A stretch of DNA of 64,000 nucleotides from Flavobacteriales bacterium UBA7666 (GTDB lineage Bacteria; Bacteroidota; Bacteroidia; Flavobacteriales_D; Crocinitomicaceae), in the NCBI GenBank assembly GCA_002483265.1, contig DLHO01000016.1:62001-126000 (forward strand). The letters are read 5' to 3'. Position numbers and translations under genes: made by a program. Below, piece after piece: positions 43,327-51,718 of the stretch (position 1 is the first letter of the stretch; each line of letters begins with the position of its first letter). The notes under the pieces are model-generated. The model made no database searches and was not told where the DNA came from. It was given only the letters and a program-made list of their open reading frames with translations.

Positions 43327-44370
43327 CTATTTACTCAGTAAAGCCAACAAAGCAAAACTTGCCAGCCAGTGTTCACCCATGTAATCCCCATCCACAATAT
43401 TCGAGAGAGAAGTTTGAATGTGTTGATCAGCAATGGTGTTCAAATGGGTCAATTCGGGGAGTGCTTTTGTAATTCCGTACAAACACCAAGCTCTGCTGAA
43501 GTTCAGTCCGTCTAAATGCACCAAATGGCCATCTGAGCGATCTGAAACTTTTCCCGGTTCCAATGTAAACTTTTTGCTGAATAGCTGAGGAGCAAATCCT
43601 TTAAGCCACTTTTTGAAATCTTCTTTGCTTAAAATTCGTCTCATGATATCGATTTCCTCAAAACCGCCCGAAAGAAAATCATAACCGCTTGGCTCCAAAT
43701 GTAAAGGATAAGATTTATCATTGAAATAGAAATCACGAGCACGCTTCTCAATGATATTTTTCAAGGAGTCATTTGAATGGGCAAGCGCATAATCATAGGC
43801 AAAGGTCAACCCGAAAGCAGTGTTGATATGGTCTCCCGAACGAATGGCATAATTCAATTTAGGAAGAAAATCCACGTATTTCCGGCAAAACAAATCAGAC
43901 AAAGGTTTTAGGTTAGAACTCAATTCTTTCCCCACCGGATGATTCCAGCTTTCCAATTCGAGCTGTAGTTTTAATAGCCAATTCCAGCCATACGTGCGTT
44001 CAAAAGATCCGTTGTTTTTTACTCCGAATGATGCAATTTCCTTTTCAATATTGGCCTTACTCAAGTTCGTTTGAAGCACCATCAGAACCGAATCAGTAAT
44101 CAACTCCGGATATTTGTTCAGCAATTTCACCATCAGCCAATGACCATGAACAGAAGAATGCCAATCAAAACAACCATAAAACGAGGGATGAAGTTCCGCC
44201 GGAGATTTTAAATCGCCTTTTTCATTCAAAACTTGTCCCATTTTGTTCGGATATTCCTTTTGAACACATTTTAGAGGTAAGCTAAGTAATCTTTTTGCCT
44301 CGGTTACTGAAATTTCCTGAGCCGGACTGAATGTTGTAATGAAAAGAAATACCACTGTCAATAACTTCAT
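43327..44370 (-). CDS. Exported DUF2891 family protein
   Basis: A 347-residue protein with a signal peptide (residues 1-17, TTFSPAQ). The blocks LHPSFYGCFDWHSSVHGHW, FERTYGWNWLLKLQ and YPLHLEPSGYDFLSGG identify DUF2891, an alpha/alpha-barrel-like family of unknown function. Conserved His, Trp and Asp residues in these blocks could form an active site for a sugar or peptidoglycan-like substrate; that is only inference from the fold type. It is transcribed from an exact promoter box (44387-44394, minus). Confidence 0.88.
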   Translation of the reverse strand: MKLLTVVFLFITTFSPAQEISVTEAKRLLSLPLKCVQKEYPNKMGQVLNEKGDLKSPAELHPSFYGCFDWHSSVHGHWLMVKLLNKYPELITDSVLMVLQTNLSKANIEKEIASFGVKNNGSFERTYGWNWLLKLQLELESWNHPVGKELSSNLKPLSDLFCRKYVDFLPKLNYAIRSGDHINTAFGLTFAYDYALAHSNDSLKNIIEKRARDFYFNDKSYPLHLEPSGYDFLSGGFEEIDIMRRILSKEDFKKWLKGFAPQLFSKKFTLEPGKVSDRSDGHLVHLDGLNFSRAWCLYGITKALPELTHLNTIADQHIQTSLSNIVDGDYMGEHWLASFALLALLSK

Positions 44371-44386
44371 AGTCTGCGAATTTTTC

Positions 44387-44394
44387 CAAATGTA
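44387..44394 (-). promoter_or_regulatory. -7 box (TACATTTG) for the DUF2891 gene
   Basis: Exact TAnnTTTG match on the minus strand, 16 nt upstream of the start codon at 44370. It is divergent from the dinB promoter box. Confidence 0.55.
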
Positions 44395-44423
44395 GGATTA
44401 TTTTTCTTCCGCTTAATCATGCG

Positions 44424-44431
44424 TAATTTTG
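44424..44431 (+). promoter_or_regulatory. -7 box (TAATTTTG) and Shine-Dalgarno of dinB
   Basis: Exact TAnnTTTG match upstream of dinB. A strong AAGGAGGG at 44441-44448 lies 7 nt before the ATG at 44456, which fixes the start; most genes in this window have no such ribosome-binding site. Confidence 0.65.
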
Positions 44432-44455
44432 TATACTTGTAAGGAGGGCAAAATC

Positions 44456-45541
44456 ATGGAAAACCAGACAGAAGAACGAAAAATAATTCACATCGATATG
44501 GATGCGTTTTATGCTTCTGTGGAGCAAATGGATAATCCGGATTTGAAAGGAAAACCAATTGCTGTTGGAGGAAGTAAGTTGAGAGGAGTTGTTGCAGCAG
44601 CAAGTTATGAAGCCCGCAAATTTGGTGTGAAATCTGCCATGCCGAGCTCAACAGCAGCTCGTTTATGTCCGGAACTTATTTTTGTTCCTCCTCGTTTTGA
44701 TCGCTATCAGGAAATTTCGGGTCAGATCAGAGCCATTTTTTACGAGTATACCGATTTGGTAGAACCACTTTCGCTGGATGAGGCATTTTTAGACGTTACA
44801 ACCAATAAAAAAGGGATTCCATCCGCGACCTTGTTAGCAAAGGAAATTCGTGAGCGTATTCTGAAAGAGGTTGGATTGACAGCAAGTGCGGGAATTTCAA
44901 TCAATAAATTCACTGCCAAAATAGCTTCAGATGTCAATAAACCCGATGGACAATTAACCGTTCCTCCTGATGAAGTAGAACCTTTTTTGGAAAAACTGCC
45001 CATTGAACGCTTCTTTGGGATTGGAAAAGTAACGGCTGCCAAAATGAAGGAATTGGGAGTGCGAAACGGGAAAGATCTGAAGAAAAAAAGCATGATTTTC
45101 CTGATCCAGCATTTTGGAAAACAAGGAACTCATTTTTACAATATTGTTCGGGGTATCCATAGAAGTCAAGTGAAACCGGACAGGATTAGAAAATCCTTTG
45201 CGGTAGAACACACCTATTTCTCTGATATCCATTCGAAGCGAAAGATTCTGGAGAAGTTGGAAGAAATTGCAATGGATCTTGAAAGAAGAATGGAAAAGCG
45301 TTCGATTGCAGGAAAGTGTGTGTCAATTAAGGTCAAGTACTCCGATTTCACAACACAGACCCGCGCAAAAACCATTACGGAATACATGTGGAATAAGGCC
45401 GATTTCTTTCCGCTCGTTGAAGGATTGTTGGATCATTTGGAAGTCGAAAAGCCCGTTCGTTTACTTGGAATTTCTCTTTCAAAATTGAATACAGAAGAAA
45501 CTGAATCAGATCAGAATAAACAGCTTACACTACAGTTCTGA
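44456..45541 (+). CDS. dinB: DNA polymerase IV
   Basis: Error-prone Y-family polymerase of 361 residues for translesion synthesis. Catalytic acidic residues are in HIDMDAFYASVEQ (Asp14) and PLSLDEAFLDV (Asp-Glu). SAGISINKFTAKIASDVNKP and the helix-hairpin-helix region LPIERFFGIGKVTA are typical, and a little-finger domain follows. ATG 44456 with its Shine-Dalgarno is preferred over TTG 44429, which lies inside the promoter box. A C-terminal beta-clamp-binding peptide could be the final QLTLQF segment, which is similar to QL(S/D)LF clamp-binding ends. The next gene is convergent with only 10 nt between stop codons. Confidence 0.96.
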   Translation: MENQTEERKIIHIDMDAFYASVEQMDNPDLKGKPIAVGGSKLRGVVAAASYEARKFGVKSAMPSSTAARLCPELIFVPPRFDRYQEISGQIRAIFYEYTDLVEPLSLDEAFLDVTTNKKGIPSATLLAKEIRERILKEVGLTASAGISINKFTAKIASDVNKPDGQLTVPPDEVEPFLEKLPIERFFGIGKVTAAKMKELGVRNGKDLKKKSMIFLIQHFGKQGTHFYNIVRGIHRSQVKPDRIRKSFAVEHTYFSDIHSKRKILEKLEEIAMDLERRMEKRSIAGKCVSIKVKYSDFTTQTRAKTITEYMWNKADFFPLVEGLLDHLEVEKPVRLLGISLSKLNTEETESDQNKQLTLQF

Positions 45542-45551
45542 TAAATGCATT

Positions 45552-46916
45552 TTATAATCGGATTCGCAATCCTATTCCAGCTCCAAAAGCCGGGTTACGA
45601 CGTGGTTCAAAATTCCATTTCAGTTGCTGAGAAAGCGATTGATTCAAAGTTCCGAAACCAAATAGCTGAGATCTTCCGAAGGAATAATGAACTTCGGGGC
45701 GCAGCCAAACCGAGCACCCAAATGGACGGAATTTCGGAGCGCTTAAATCCGGTTGCAGTTGTCTGTTTGCTATCTGACCATAAGCAAATTCTCCACCGGC
45801 CGAAAGTCGGATTTGCATCTTTTTTCCGATAGGAAAGGAGTAAGCAAAACCGATTGGCAGAACAAGTGAATTGACTCTGAAGGATTGAATTGCTGTTGAA
45901 TGTACTGTGTCAAAAGTGGTGATTGGCCCCGGGTTAACGGACCCGACACCTTCTACCGGAATTTCTATTTTGCTCACATAACCGTATTGAATAACTTTGG
46001 AAGATCGGAATCCGAGTCCTGTTAATACTTCCAGTTTTGTTGTCAATTTTCGGTTGACTTCTATTTTTCCGTAAAAAGTGGAAGAATGAATACGTGCATT
46101 CTCTTTCTTTTGTTCAATGTAGGGTTCATCCTTGAAGTCTGCACTTCTCTTTTTTTCGCCCTCCCAATAACTCAGAATAGCTAAAGACCATTTTCCGGCT
46201 CCCTTGTTGCTTTCTTGAGATTTAAGGATCTCTGCAACAATTTGATTCGTGGAGTCGGTTAGAGAGCTTCTAAGAGTGCTATCAGGCTTGTTTTCTGTAA
46301 TGGCAACAGCATCTTGTTCTGTAAGAAGCTTGTTTTCCAGTTTGTCAGGGGCTTTTTTTACTTGAAGGTTTTGTTCTCCTTTCTCAGCTGCAACAAGAGT
46401 TTTCCCATCGGGTGAAGTGGATTTCTTGTTTACGCGAAGGGTTGTTTTGTCTTTTGGCAGTTCAGTTGATTTAGAGTTAAGAAATGAACGGCTTGATTTG
46501 AAATGAGTTCTTTTTTTAGTTATTGGAAGCTGCGTTTGAACTGAACTACCGCTTGTTCCTATGGAAAGCTGCGCTTTCTCTGATATCGGATCATTTAACG
46601 CGGTTTGCTTTGATTCATTCATACGAAAAGCGCTGTTTCCGGAATTAGATGAAGATTTTTCATCTTCTGATAAGCGGTTTTGATGTGTGAGCTGTTTATT
46701 TTGGAGATTTTTTTCTGAAAAAGGATAGAAGTAAAGCATCGCAGCGAAACCGGTTGTTCCCAAAAGAACAGGAAATAGAATGAATAGGAATCTTCTCCGC
46801 TTCTTTTTAGCAGCAATTGCCCGGTCAATGTTCTCTTTCATAACCGGATCAAGAGGAAGTTCTAATCCGTCAAATGCAGACTGAAACAACAAATCTATTT
46901 CGTTAGGCTCTTTCAT
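45552..46916 (-). CDS. ECF sigma-associated membrane protein with beta-barrel-like C-terminus
   Basis: A 454-residue protein that overlaps the sigma factor gene by 14 nt. The N-terminal 38 residues (FQSAFDGLELPLDPVMKENI) are cytosolic and amphipathic, followed by a Lys/Arg cluster and one membrane segment (about 42-65). A long Ser/Lys/Gln-rich linker (about 70-240) leads to a C-terminal region (about 265-454) of alternating beta-strands (KLEVLTGLGFRSSKVI, IRLSAGGEFAYGQI, FGAGIGLRIRL) like an outer-membrane barrel. Position and N-terminus suggest an anti-sigma or sigma-signalling partner, although it lacks a zinc-finger motif. A protein linking inner and outer membrane is inferred, not shown. 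Confidence 0.7.
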   Translation of the reverse strand: MKEPNEIDLLFQSAFDGLELPLDPVMKENIDRAIAAKKKRRRFLFILFPVLLGTTGFAAMLYFYPFSEKNLQNKQLTHQNRLSEDEKSSSNSGNSAFRMNESKQTALNDPISEKAQLSIGTSGSSVQTQLPITKKRTHFKSSRSFLNSKSTELPKDKTTLRVNKKSTSPDGKTLVAAEKGEQNLQVKKAPDKLENKLLTEQDAVAITENKPDSTLRSSLTDSTNQIVAEILKSQESNKGAGKWSLAILSYWEGEKKRSADFKDEPYIEQKKENARIHSSTFYGKIEVNRKLTTKLEVLTGLGFRSSKVIQYGYVSKIEIPVEGVGSVNPGPITTFDTVHSTAIQSFRVNSLVLPIGFAYSFPIGKKMQIRLSAGGEFAYGQIANRQLQPDLSAPKFRPFGCSVWLRPEVHYSFGRSQLFGFGTLNQSLSQQLKWNFEPRRNPAFGAGIGLRIRL

Positions 46917-47442
46917 CGTTTCTTTTTTTTTCCAGATTATTTTTAATCCAATCTCTTGCTCGTGTTAACTGTGATTTTGAAGTTCCTTCCGAAATCTCCA
47001 AATACGCTGCAATTTCTTTGTGTGTCAGATTGTCCAAAGCAAATAAATTGAAGATTGTTCGATAGCCGGAAGGCATTCTGTTCAATAATTTCAATAGTTC
47101 AACATACTTTTCCTCTGGGTGTTTATCTGTATCAATTAAGTCAGTTGCTGATTCGAAGAAGCTTTCATCTTCTTTCAGAATTAGTTTTCGCTGACGTTTT
47201 AAAATATTAATGGCTGTGCGGATAGTAATGGTTTTGATCCATGGGCCAAGTGGCAGTTCAGGATTCGCCTTTCCGCTATTTTCATAAACCTTAATGAATG
47301 CTTCCTGAAGAATTTCCTGAGCGTCATCTCTACAGTTTGCATAACGCATACAGATACTAAACATAGAAGGGGCATATTTTTGATATACCCGGTCAAAAGC
47401 TTTTTTATTACCCTTGATGAATTCTTCTATGTTCTCCTCCAT
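46903..47442 (-). CDS. ECF-type sigma-70 family RNA polymerase sigma factor
   Basis: A 179-residue alternative sigma factor. Region 2 (about 15-80) contains YQKYAPSMFSICMRYANCRDDAQEIL and QEAFIKVYEN, and region 4 (about 115-170) contains LNRMPSGYRTIFNLFALDNLTHKEIA and the helix-turn-helix ISEGTSKSQLTRAR. It recruits RNA polymerase to a small regulon, probably including its own locus. The 3' end overlaps the membrane partner gene, and an upstream lipoprotein gene is 30 nt away, so all are probably on one transcript. Confidence 0.95.
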   Translation of the reverse strand: MEENIEEFIKGNKKAFDRVYQKYAPSMFSICMRYANCRDDAQEILQEAFIKVYENSGKANPELPLGPWIKTITIRTAINILKRQRKLILKEDESFFESATDLIDTDKHPEEKYVELLKLLNRMPSGYRTIFNLFALDNLTHKEIAAYLEISEGTSKSQLTRARDWIKNNLEKKRNDERA

Positions 47443-47472
47443 TCTCTGTTTTGCAGAATTTTTTAATTGTTT

Positions 47473-47910
47473 TTAGCGTTGCAGTGTAAAGTAAAATCCA
47501 CAAGCACCTTCACCTGTTGATTTCTTGTTTTCGTCGATCAGTAATTGATTTCCCGAGTATACAATTTGTCCCAATTCATTTGCATCAATGACCAAATAGT
47601 TCCCGGTTGATCCTGAAATTTGTTGAAATGTATATGTTCCCGAAGGTAAGTAATAATAAGTGGAATTTCCAGCAGTATTGTTAACAGTCAATGTGGCGTT
47701 TTGAGTACTGAATGTCCATTCGATCTCACCCACAGAATGCGTTTCATTGGCACCGGTTATTCCACCATGAATGCGCATTAAATTCCATTTTCCGTCAATG
47801 GCACTTTTGGTCGAATCACTTTTTGTAGTGTGATTGATTTCTTTTTTACATGCTGTAAATGAACCAAGCATTAGAAGTAAAAGAAACGAGCTGTAAATAA
47901 ATTTTTTCAT
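47473..47910 (-). CDS. Lipocalin-like lipoprotein of the sigma locus
   Basis: A 145-residue lipoprotein: signal peptide with lipobox FTAC (Cys20) followed by KKEINH. The mature domain starts with GKWNLMRIHGG and is beta-rich (EIEWTFSTQNATLTV, YYLPSGTYTFQQI), consistent with a lipocalin-like fold. GACGFYFTL near the end holds one cysteine. The ligand is unknown. Transcribed with the sigma factor (30 nt downstream) and a T9SS cargo gene (34 nt upstream). Confidence 0.78.
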   Translation of the reverse strand: MKKFIYSSFLLLLMLGSFTACKKEINHTTKSDSTKSAIDGKWNLMRIHGGITGANETHSVGEIEWTFSTQNATLTVNNTAGNSTYYYLPSGTYTFQQISGSTGNYLVIDANELGQIVYSGNQLLIDENKKSTGEGACGFYFTLQR

Positions 47911-47944
47911 CTTTTAAAATTTATTGGTTGAATGTTTAGTCGTA

Positions 47945-48583
47945 TTATTTAATAATCCGTTGTGTAAATTGATTCCCCTTGTCATCTGTCAATGTAACGA
48001 GGTAAATACCTTGTTCCAAGTTGGATACATCGATGGGTGTGCTGTCTGAAAAGGATTCTTTTAACTGGATTTTCTGTCCGGAAACGGATTGGATTTCCAG
48101 GTTCTCAACAGTGAAGTTTGTTTTGAATCTCAGTTCATTTATAACTGGATTCGGATAAACCACAAAGTTATTTGAATGAAGTTCATCAAGACCTAAAAAA
48201 GGATCAACCGTGAATTGCAAATAGTCGATATCTTCGATGATATCTTGTTCATTTGTAGTAATGGTTGTAATTAGTTGGAAGCTTCCTGCGCCTGGATTTT
48301 CAATAGAAATTGTATCCACACTGTGACAAATGTAAGTAGCCGCACCAACGCTGTAATTAAGCATCAACAGAATGTTGTTTCCTTGTTGTTCCGAATGGAT
48401 ACCATTTAGAATACAGCTTCCGGATGGAAAAGTAGTATAACACACTACTTTTAGTGCATCATTCGTTGTCGGATTGGCAGGAATCAATTTCAAACTGTCA
48501 ATCGCCGGTAATTGCGCGCAGACATGATTTGTTAGGAGTGTCAAACCTGCAATCATGAAGCGGAAGAGAATTTTATTTTTCAT
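47945..48583 (-). CDS. T9SS cargo protein of the sigma locus
   Basis: A secreted protein of about 212 residues. ATG 48583 is preferred, giving a clean signal peptide (MKNKILFRFMIAGLTLLTNH, cleavage after VCA-Q); the frame from 48619 adds 12 residues. The middle is a beta-sandwich-like domain (about 25-135) starting LPAIDSLKLIPANPTTND. The C-terminus (NNFVVYPNPVINELRFKT to TQRIIK, about 140-212) is a T9SS type A sorting domain. It heads a four-gene operon with an exact promoter box (48664-48671, minus). Confidence 0.85.
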   Translation of the reverse strand: MKNKILFRFMIAGLTLLTNHVCAQLPAIDSLKLIPANPTTNDALKVVCYTTFPSGSCILNGIHSEQQGNNILLMLNYSVGAATYICHSVDTISIENPGAGSFQLITTITTNEQDIIEDIDYLQFTVDPFLGLDELHSNNFVVYPNPVINELRFKTNFTVENLEIQSVSGQKIQLKESFSDSTPIDVSNLEQGIYLVTLTDDKGNQFTQRIIK

Positions 48584-48663
48584 TTCTTTTGTTTTTAAGT
48601 TCTGTTTAGTTGATTGCAATGCGCCAACGCTGAAGCTATGACGTAAGCGTTCTGAATCTAATA

Positions 48664-48671
48664 CAAAACTA
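48664..48671 (-). promoter_or_regulatory. -7 box (TAGTTTTG) for the ECF sigma locus
   Basis: Exact TAnnTTTG match on the minus strand, 80 nt before the start codon at 48583. If used, the mRNA has a long leader. The other half of the 336-nt gap belongs to rplM; nothing else is visible in it. Confidence 0.4.
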
Positions 48672-48843
48672 AAAAACGGAAGGTTGCATTTCTTGAAAAT
48701 ATTTTCTGAAATTTGTACTCAGGATCAGAAATTTTCTCAAGATTAGTTTTTGCTCCCTCATCTCTCGAATGAAGGGTCTAAACGGTAAATGTTGGTTTAA
48801 AAGTCATTAAAACGCATTTAACTCAGATTAATTTGGAATTCCC

Positions 48844-48874
48844 TTGTTAATAAAAAATAGAGTTTCTATCTTTG
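48844..48874 (+). promoter_or_regulatory. Promoter of rplM-rpsI (TTG / TATCTTTG)
   Basis: TTG at 48844-48846 and TATCTTTG at 48867-48874 with a 20-nt spacer: the best -33/-7 match in the window. The leader starts with a small hairpin (ACCCC at 48876-48880 with GGGGT at 48887-48891). Confidence 0.7.
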
Positions 48875-48919
48875 CACCCCCAAATTGGGGTTATTGTCTT
48901 ATTTAAAAATTAAAAGGTA

Positions 48920-49375
48920 GTGGATACTTTAAGTTACAAAACTATATCTGCTAACAAGGAAACCGCGAATAAAAAGTGGTTGTTAGTAGATGCTGAAGGC
49001 CACACGGTTGGTCGTTTAGCAAGTGAGGTAGCGAAGTTAGTACGTGGAAAACACAAGCCAAACTTCACACCGCACGCTGACTGTGGAGATAACGTAATTG
49101 TTATCAATGCAGCAAAAATCTCGTTCTCTGGTACAAAATTAGAGAACAAAGAGTACGTTCGTTATACTGGATATCCAGGAGGACAACGTTCATTGACTGC
49201 GCAGGAATTATTGAAACGCAGCCCTGAACGTGTAATCGAAAAAGCGATTAAAGGGATGTTGCCAAAGAACACTTTGGGCCGTCAATTGTTTAGAAATGTA
49301 ATAGTTTACGCTGGTACAGATCACAAACAAGAAGCTCAAAACCCGGAGGTTATTAACTTAAAAGCTAATAAATAA
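48920..49375 (+). CDS. rplM: Ribosomal protein L13
   Basis: Large-subunit protein L13, 151 residues, beginning with GTG at 48920; the start MDTLSYKTISANKET is the form seen in other Bacteroidota L13 proteins, which supports the GTG. Core motifs WLLVDAEGHTVGRLASEVA, GDNVIVINA and VIEKAIKGMLPKNTLGRQ are present. It is the first gene of the L13-S9 pair, with rpsI starting 5 nt downstream. Confidence 0.98.
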   Translation: MDTLSYKTISANKETANKKWLLVDAEGHTVGRLASEVAKLVRGKHKPNFTPHADCGDNVIVINAAKISFSGTKLENKEYVRYTGYPGGQRSLTAQELLKRSPERVIEKAIKGMLPKNTLGRQLFRNVIVYAGTDHKQEAQNPEVINLKANK

Positions 49376-49380
49376 AGGAT

Positions 49381-49767
49381 ATGGAAGTAGTAAACGCATT
49401 AGGAAGAAGAAAAACTTCAGTTGCTCGTGTGTACTTGATGAAAGGTACGGGCAAGATGACAATTAATAAACGTGATTACAAGGAGTTCTTTCCAGTAGCT
49501 ATTTTGCAAGGGAAAGTTGAGCAGCCGTTCAACTTGACTGATACTTTAGGTCAATATGACATTAAAGTAAACGTAGCTGGAGGAGGAATCAACGGACAAG
49601 CGGAAGCTATTCGTTTAGGAGTATCTCGCGCTTTGGTAGAGGTTTCTGCAGATTTCAAAACATTGTTGAAAGCAGAAGGTTTAATGACACGTGACCCAAG
49701 AATGGTTGAGCGTAAAAAACCAGGTCAACCGAAAGCACGTAAGAAATTCCAGTTCTCTAAACGTTAA
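49381..49767 (+). CDS. rpsI: Ribosomal protein S9
   Basis: Small-subunit protein S9, 128 residues. LGRRKTSVARVYL at the N-terminus, GGGINGQAEAIRLGVSRAL in the middle and the basic tail ending KKFQFSKR, which reaches the P site, are all present. It forms the conserved rplM-rpsI operon. No terminator is visible between it and rpsB; the 135-nt gap contains a T run and the small hairpin at 49835-49850. Confidence 0.98.
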   Translation: MEVVNALGRRKTSVARVYLMKGTGKMTINKRDYKEFFPVAILQGKVEQPFNLTDTLGQYDIKVNVAGGGINGQAEAIRLGVSRALVEVSADFKTLLKAEGLMTRDPRMVERKKPGQPKARKKFQFSKR

Positions 49768-49834
49768 TTTGAATTTTATTTTTTTTCGTCAACTGGCGGA
49801 AAAAGGTTGTTTAGTATCCAAGCACAAAGTATTA

Positions 49835-49850
49835 TCAGTCTGTTGACTGA
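49835..49850 (+). promoter_or_regulatory. Small hairpin in the rpsB leader
   Basis: TCAGTC (49835-49840) and GACTGA (49845-49850) close a 4-nt loop, 53 nt before the rpsB start codon. It could be part of an S2 autoregulatory leader, a type of control known for rpsB in other bacteria; this particular structure is not established. Confidence 0.3.
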
Positions 49851-49902
49851 CCCCTTTGTTTAGCTGACTACTAAGGAACGTAAACAATTAAAACAAAACA
49901 TT

Positions 49903-50676
49903 ATGTCTAAAGTAAATTTTGATAGTTTATTAGAAGCAGGTGTTCACTTCGGACACTTAAAAAGAAAATGGAACCCGGCAATGGCGCCGTATATCTTTGA
50001 CGAGAAAAAAGGTATCCACATTATTGACCTTAATAAGACAATTGCACATCTTGATCAAGCTTGTGCGGCAATGAAACAAATTGCTAAGTCGGGTAAAAAA
50101 ATTCTTTTCGTTGCAACTAAAAAACAAGCAAAAGAAATTATCACGGATCGTATTGCTGCGATCAACATGCCATTCGTAACTGAGCGTTGGTCTGGTGGTA
50201 TGTTAACAAACTTCCAAACAACACGTAAGTCAATCCGTAAAATGGTGTCTATCGACAAAATGAGAACGGATGGTACTTGGGAGACATTGAACAAACGTGA
50301 GCGTTTATTCAAAACTCGTCAACGTGACAAATTGGAAAAAACATTTGGTTCAATTGCTGACATGACTCGTCAACCAGCAGCGATCTTTATCGTTGATATC
50401 TTGAAAGAGCATATCGCATTGGCTGAAGCAAAACGTTTGGGTATCCCTACATTTGCAATGGTAGATACGAATTCTGACCCTCGTTTGGTTGATTTCCCTA
50501 TCCCTGCGAATGACGATGCTACAAAATCAATCGCAATCATCTTAGACGCAATTTGTGCATCTATCAAAGAAGGATTGGATGATCGTAAAGCGACTTCAAC
50601 GAAAGATAAAGATGAAGCGCCAGCAGCAGCTGTAACTGAAGAGCCAGCAGCTAAAGTAGAAGAGACAAAAGAATAA
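49903..50676 (+). CDS. rpsB: Ribosomal protein S2
   Basis: Small-subunit protein S2, 257 residues. LLEAGVHFGHLKRKWNPAM, FVTERWSGGMLTNF and FAMVDTNSDPRLVDFPIPAND are canonical. The final 30 residues are an Ala/Glu/Lys-rich extension (EAPAAAVTEEPAAKVEE) typical of Bacteroidota. It is followed by tsf as in most bacteria. Confidence 0.98.
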   Translation: MSKVNFDSLLEAGVHFGHLKRKWNPAMAPYIFDEKKGIHIIDLNKTIAHLDQACAAMKQIAKSGKKILFVATKKQAKEIITDRIAAINMPFVTERWSGGMLTNFQTTRKSIRKMVSIDKMRTDGTWETLNKRERLFKTRQRDKLEKTFGSIADMTRQPAAIFIVDILKEHIALAEAKRLGIPTFAMVDTNSDPRLVDFPIPANDDATKSIAIILDAICASIKEGLDDRKATSTKDKDEAPAAAVTEEPAAKVEETKE

Positions 50677-50709
50677 TATCAAAGTAGCCCTGGCGTAACA
50701 GTTGGGGCA

Positions 50710-50717
50710 TACTTTTG
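50710..50717 (+). promoter_or_regulatory. -7 box (TACTTTTG) between rpsB and tsf
   Basis: Exact TAnnTTTG match 26 nt before the tsf start codon. It suggests that tsf can be transcribed on its own in addition to read-through from rpsB. Confidence 0.5.
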
Positions 50718-50743
50718 TACAAACATTTAAAGAACTTATAGTC

Positions 50744-51574
50744 ATGGCAATTACTGCGTCAGATGTAAACAAATTACGCCAGCAAACAGGTGCTGGTATG
50801 ATGGACTGTAAAAATGCATTGGTTGAAGCAAACGGCGATTTCGAAGCTGCTGTGGATGTCTTGCGTAAAAAAGGTCAAAAAGTTGCTGCGAAAAGAGGTG
50901 AGAACGAAGCTGCTGAAGGTTTGGTTTTCGCTCAAACAAGCGCAGACAACAAAGTAGGTGTATTATTGACGTTGAACTGTGAAACAGACTTCGTTGCTAA
51001 AAACGATACTTACCGTAACTTTGTTCAATCATTAGTTGATATCGCAATGAATAACTTACCTGCTACTGCAGAAGAGTTGAAAACATTGAAATACGATGAT
51101 AAACTAACTGTTGAAGAAAAAATCACTGAACAAGTTGGTGTTATCGGAGAAAAATTGGATTTATCAGGATATGCTGTATTGAAAGGTGACACTGTTGTTG
51201 CTTACAACCACCCTGGAAACCAATTGGCTACTTTGGTAGCTTTGAACAAAAATGGTGAGACGGTTGCTGAAGCAGGTCGTCAGGTTGCAATGCAAATTGC
51301 TGCAATGAACCCAATCGCTTTAGATAAAGATGGAGTTGATGCTCGTACAATTGAGCGTGAGATCGAAGTTGGTAAAGAGTTGGCTATCCAAGAAGGAAAA
51401 CCTGCTGATATGGCTGATAAAATCGCTCAAGGTCGTTTGTCTAAATTCTTCAAAGAAAACACCTTGTTAAGTCAGGAGTTTATCCGCGATAACAAATTGA
51501 CAGTTGAACAATTCTTGAATTCTACTGAGAATGGTTTAACAGTTACTGAATTTAAACGTTTCTCTTTGAGTTAA
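50744..51574 (+). CDS. tsf: Elongation factor Ts
   Basis: Nucleotide exchange factor for EF-Tu, 276 residues. ATG 50744 (MAITASDVNKLRQQTGAGMM) is the conserved start; the longer frame from 50702 covers the promoter box and is not used. It has the N-terminal UBA-like domain (DCKNALVEANGDFEAAVDVL), the core TDFVAKNDTYRNFV and the second core domain (GNQLATLVALNKNG, ending TEFKRFSLS). A strong terminator follows. Confidence 0.98.
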   Translation: MAITASDVNKLRQQTGAGMMDCKNALVEANGDFEAAVDVLRKKGQKVAAKRGENEAAEGLVFAQTSADNKVGVLLTLNCETDFVAKNDTYRNFVQSLVDIAMNNLPATAEELKTLKYDDKLTVEEKITEQVGVIGEKLDLSGYAVLKGDTVVAYNHPGNQLATLVALNKNGETVAEAGRQVAMQIAAMNPIALDKDGVDARTIEREIEVGKELAIQEGKPADMADKIAQGRLSKFFKENTLLSQEFIRDNKLTVEQFLNSTENGLTVTEFKRFSLS

Positions 51575-51588
51575 TCCACCACGGCGGA
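51575..51588. repeat. Short palindromic repeat (TCCACCACGGCGGA)
   Basis: Imperfect copy of the palindrome TCCGCC-AC-GGCGGA found at 52958-52973. Both are in gaps of the translation cluster. Confidence 0.4.
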
Positions 51589-51615
51589 AAAGTCCAAAGA
51601 TTACAAGATAATTGG

Positions 51616-51645
51616 AAATCCTACCACATCGTGGTAGGATTTTTT
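51616..51645 (+). terminator. Terminator after tsf
   Basis: AAATCCTACCAC (51616-51627) and GTGGTAGGATTT (51631-51642) form a perfect 12-bp stem with a 3-nt loop and a T run. Confidence 0.95.
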
Positions 51646-51718
51646 GTTTTATCTAGTTTCATCTCTATGTGTTTCAATAATATATACCACATAGCAATAT
51701 AGACTGATTTACAATTTC

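Noticed and set aside
48900..48922. Possible ATG start for L13
   Set aside because: No ATG is in frame near the conserved N-terminus; GTG 48920 gives the usual MDTLSYKT start.
50702..50743. Longer N-terminus for elongation factor Ts
   Set aside because: It would cover the TACTTTTG promoter box, and EF-Ts starts at MAITASDVNKL.
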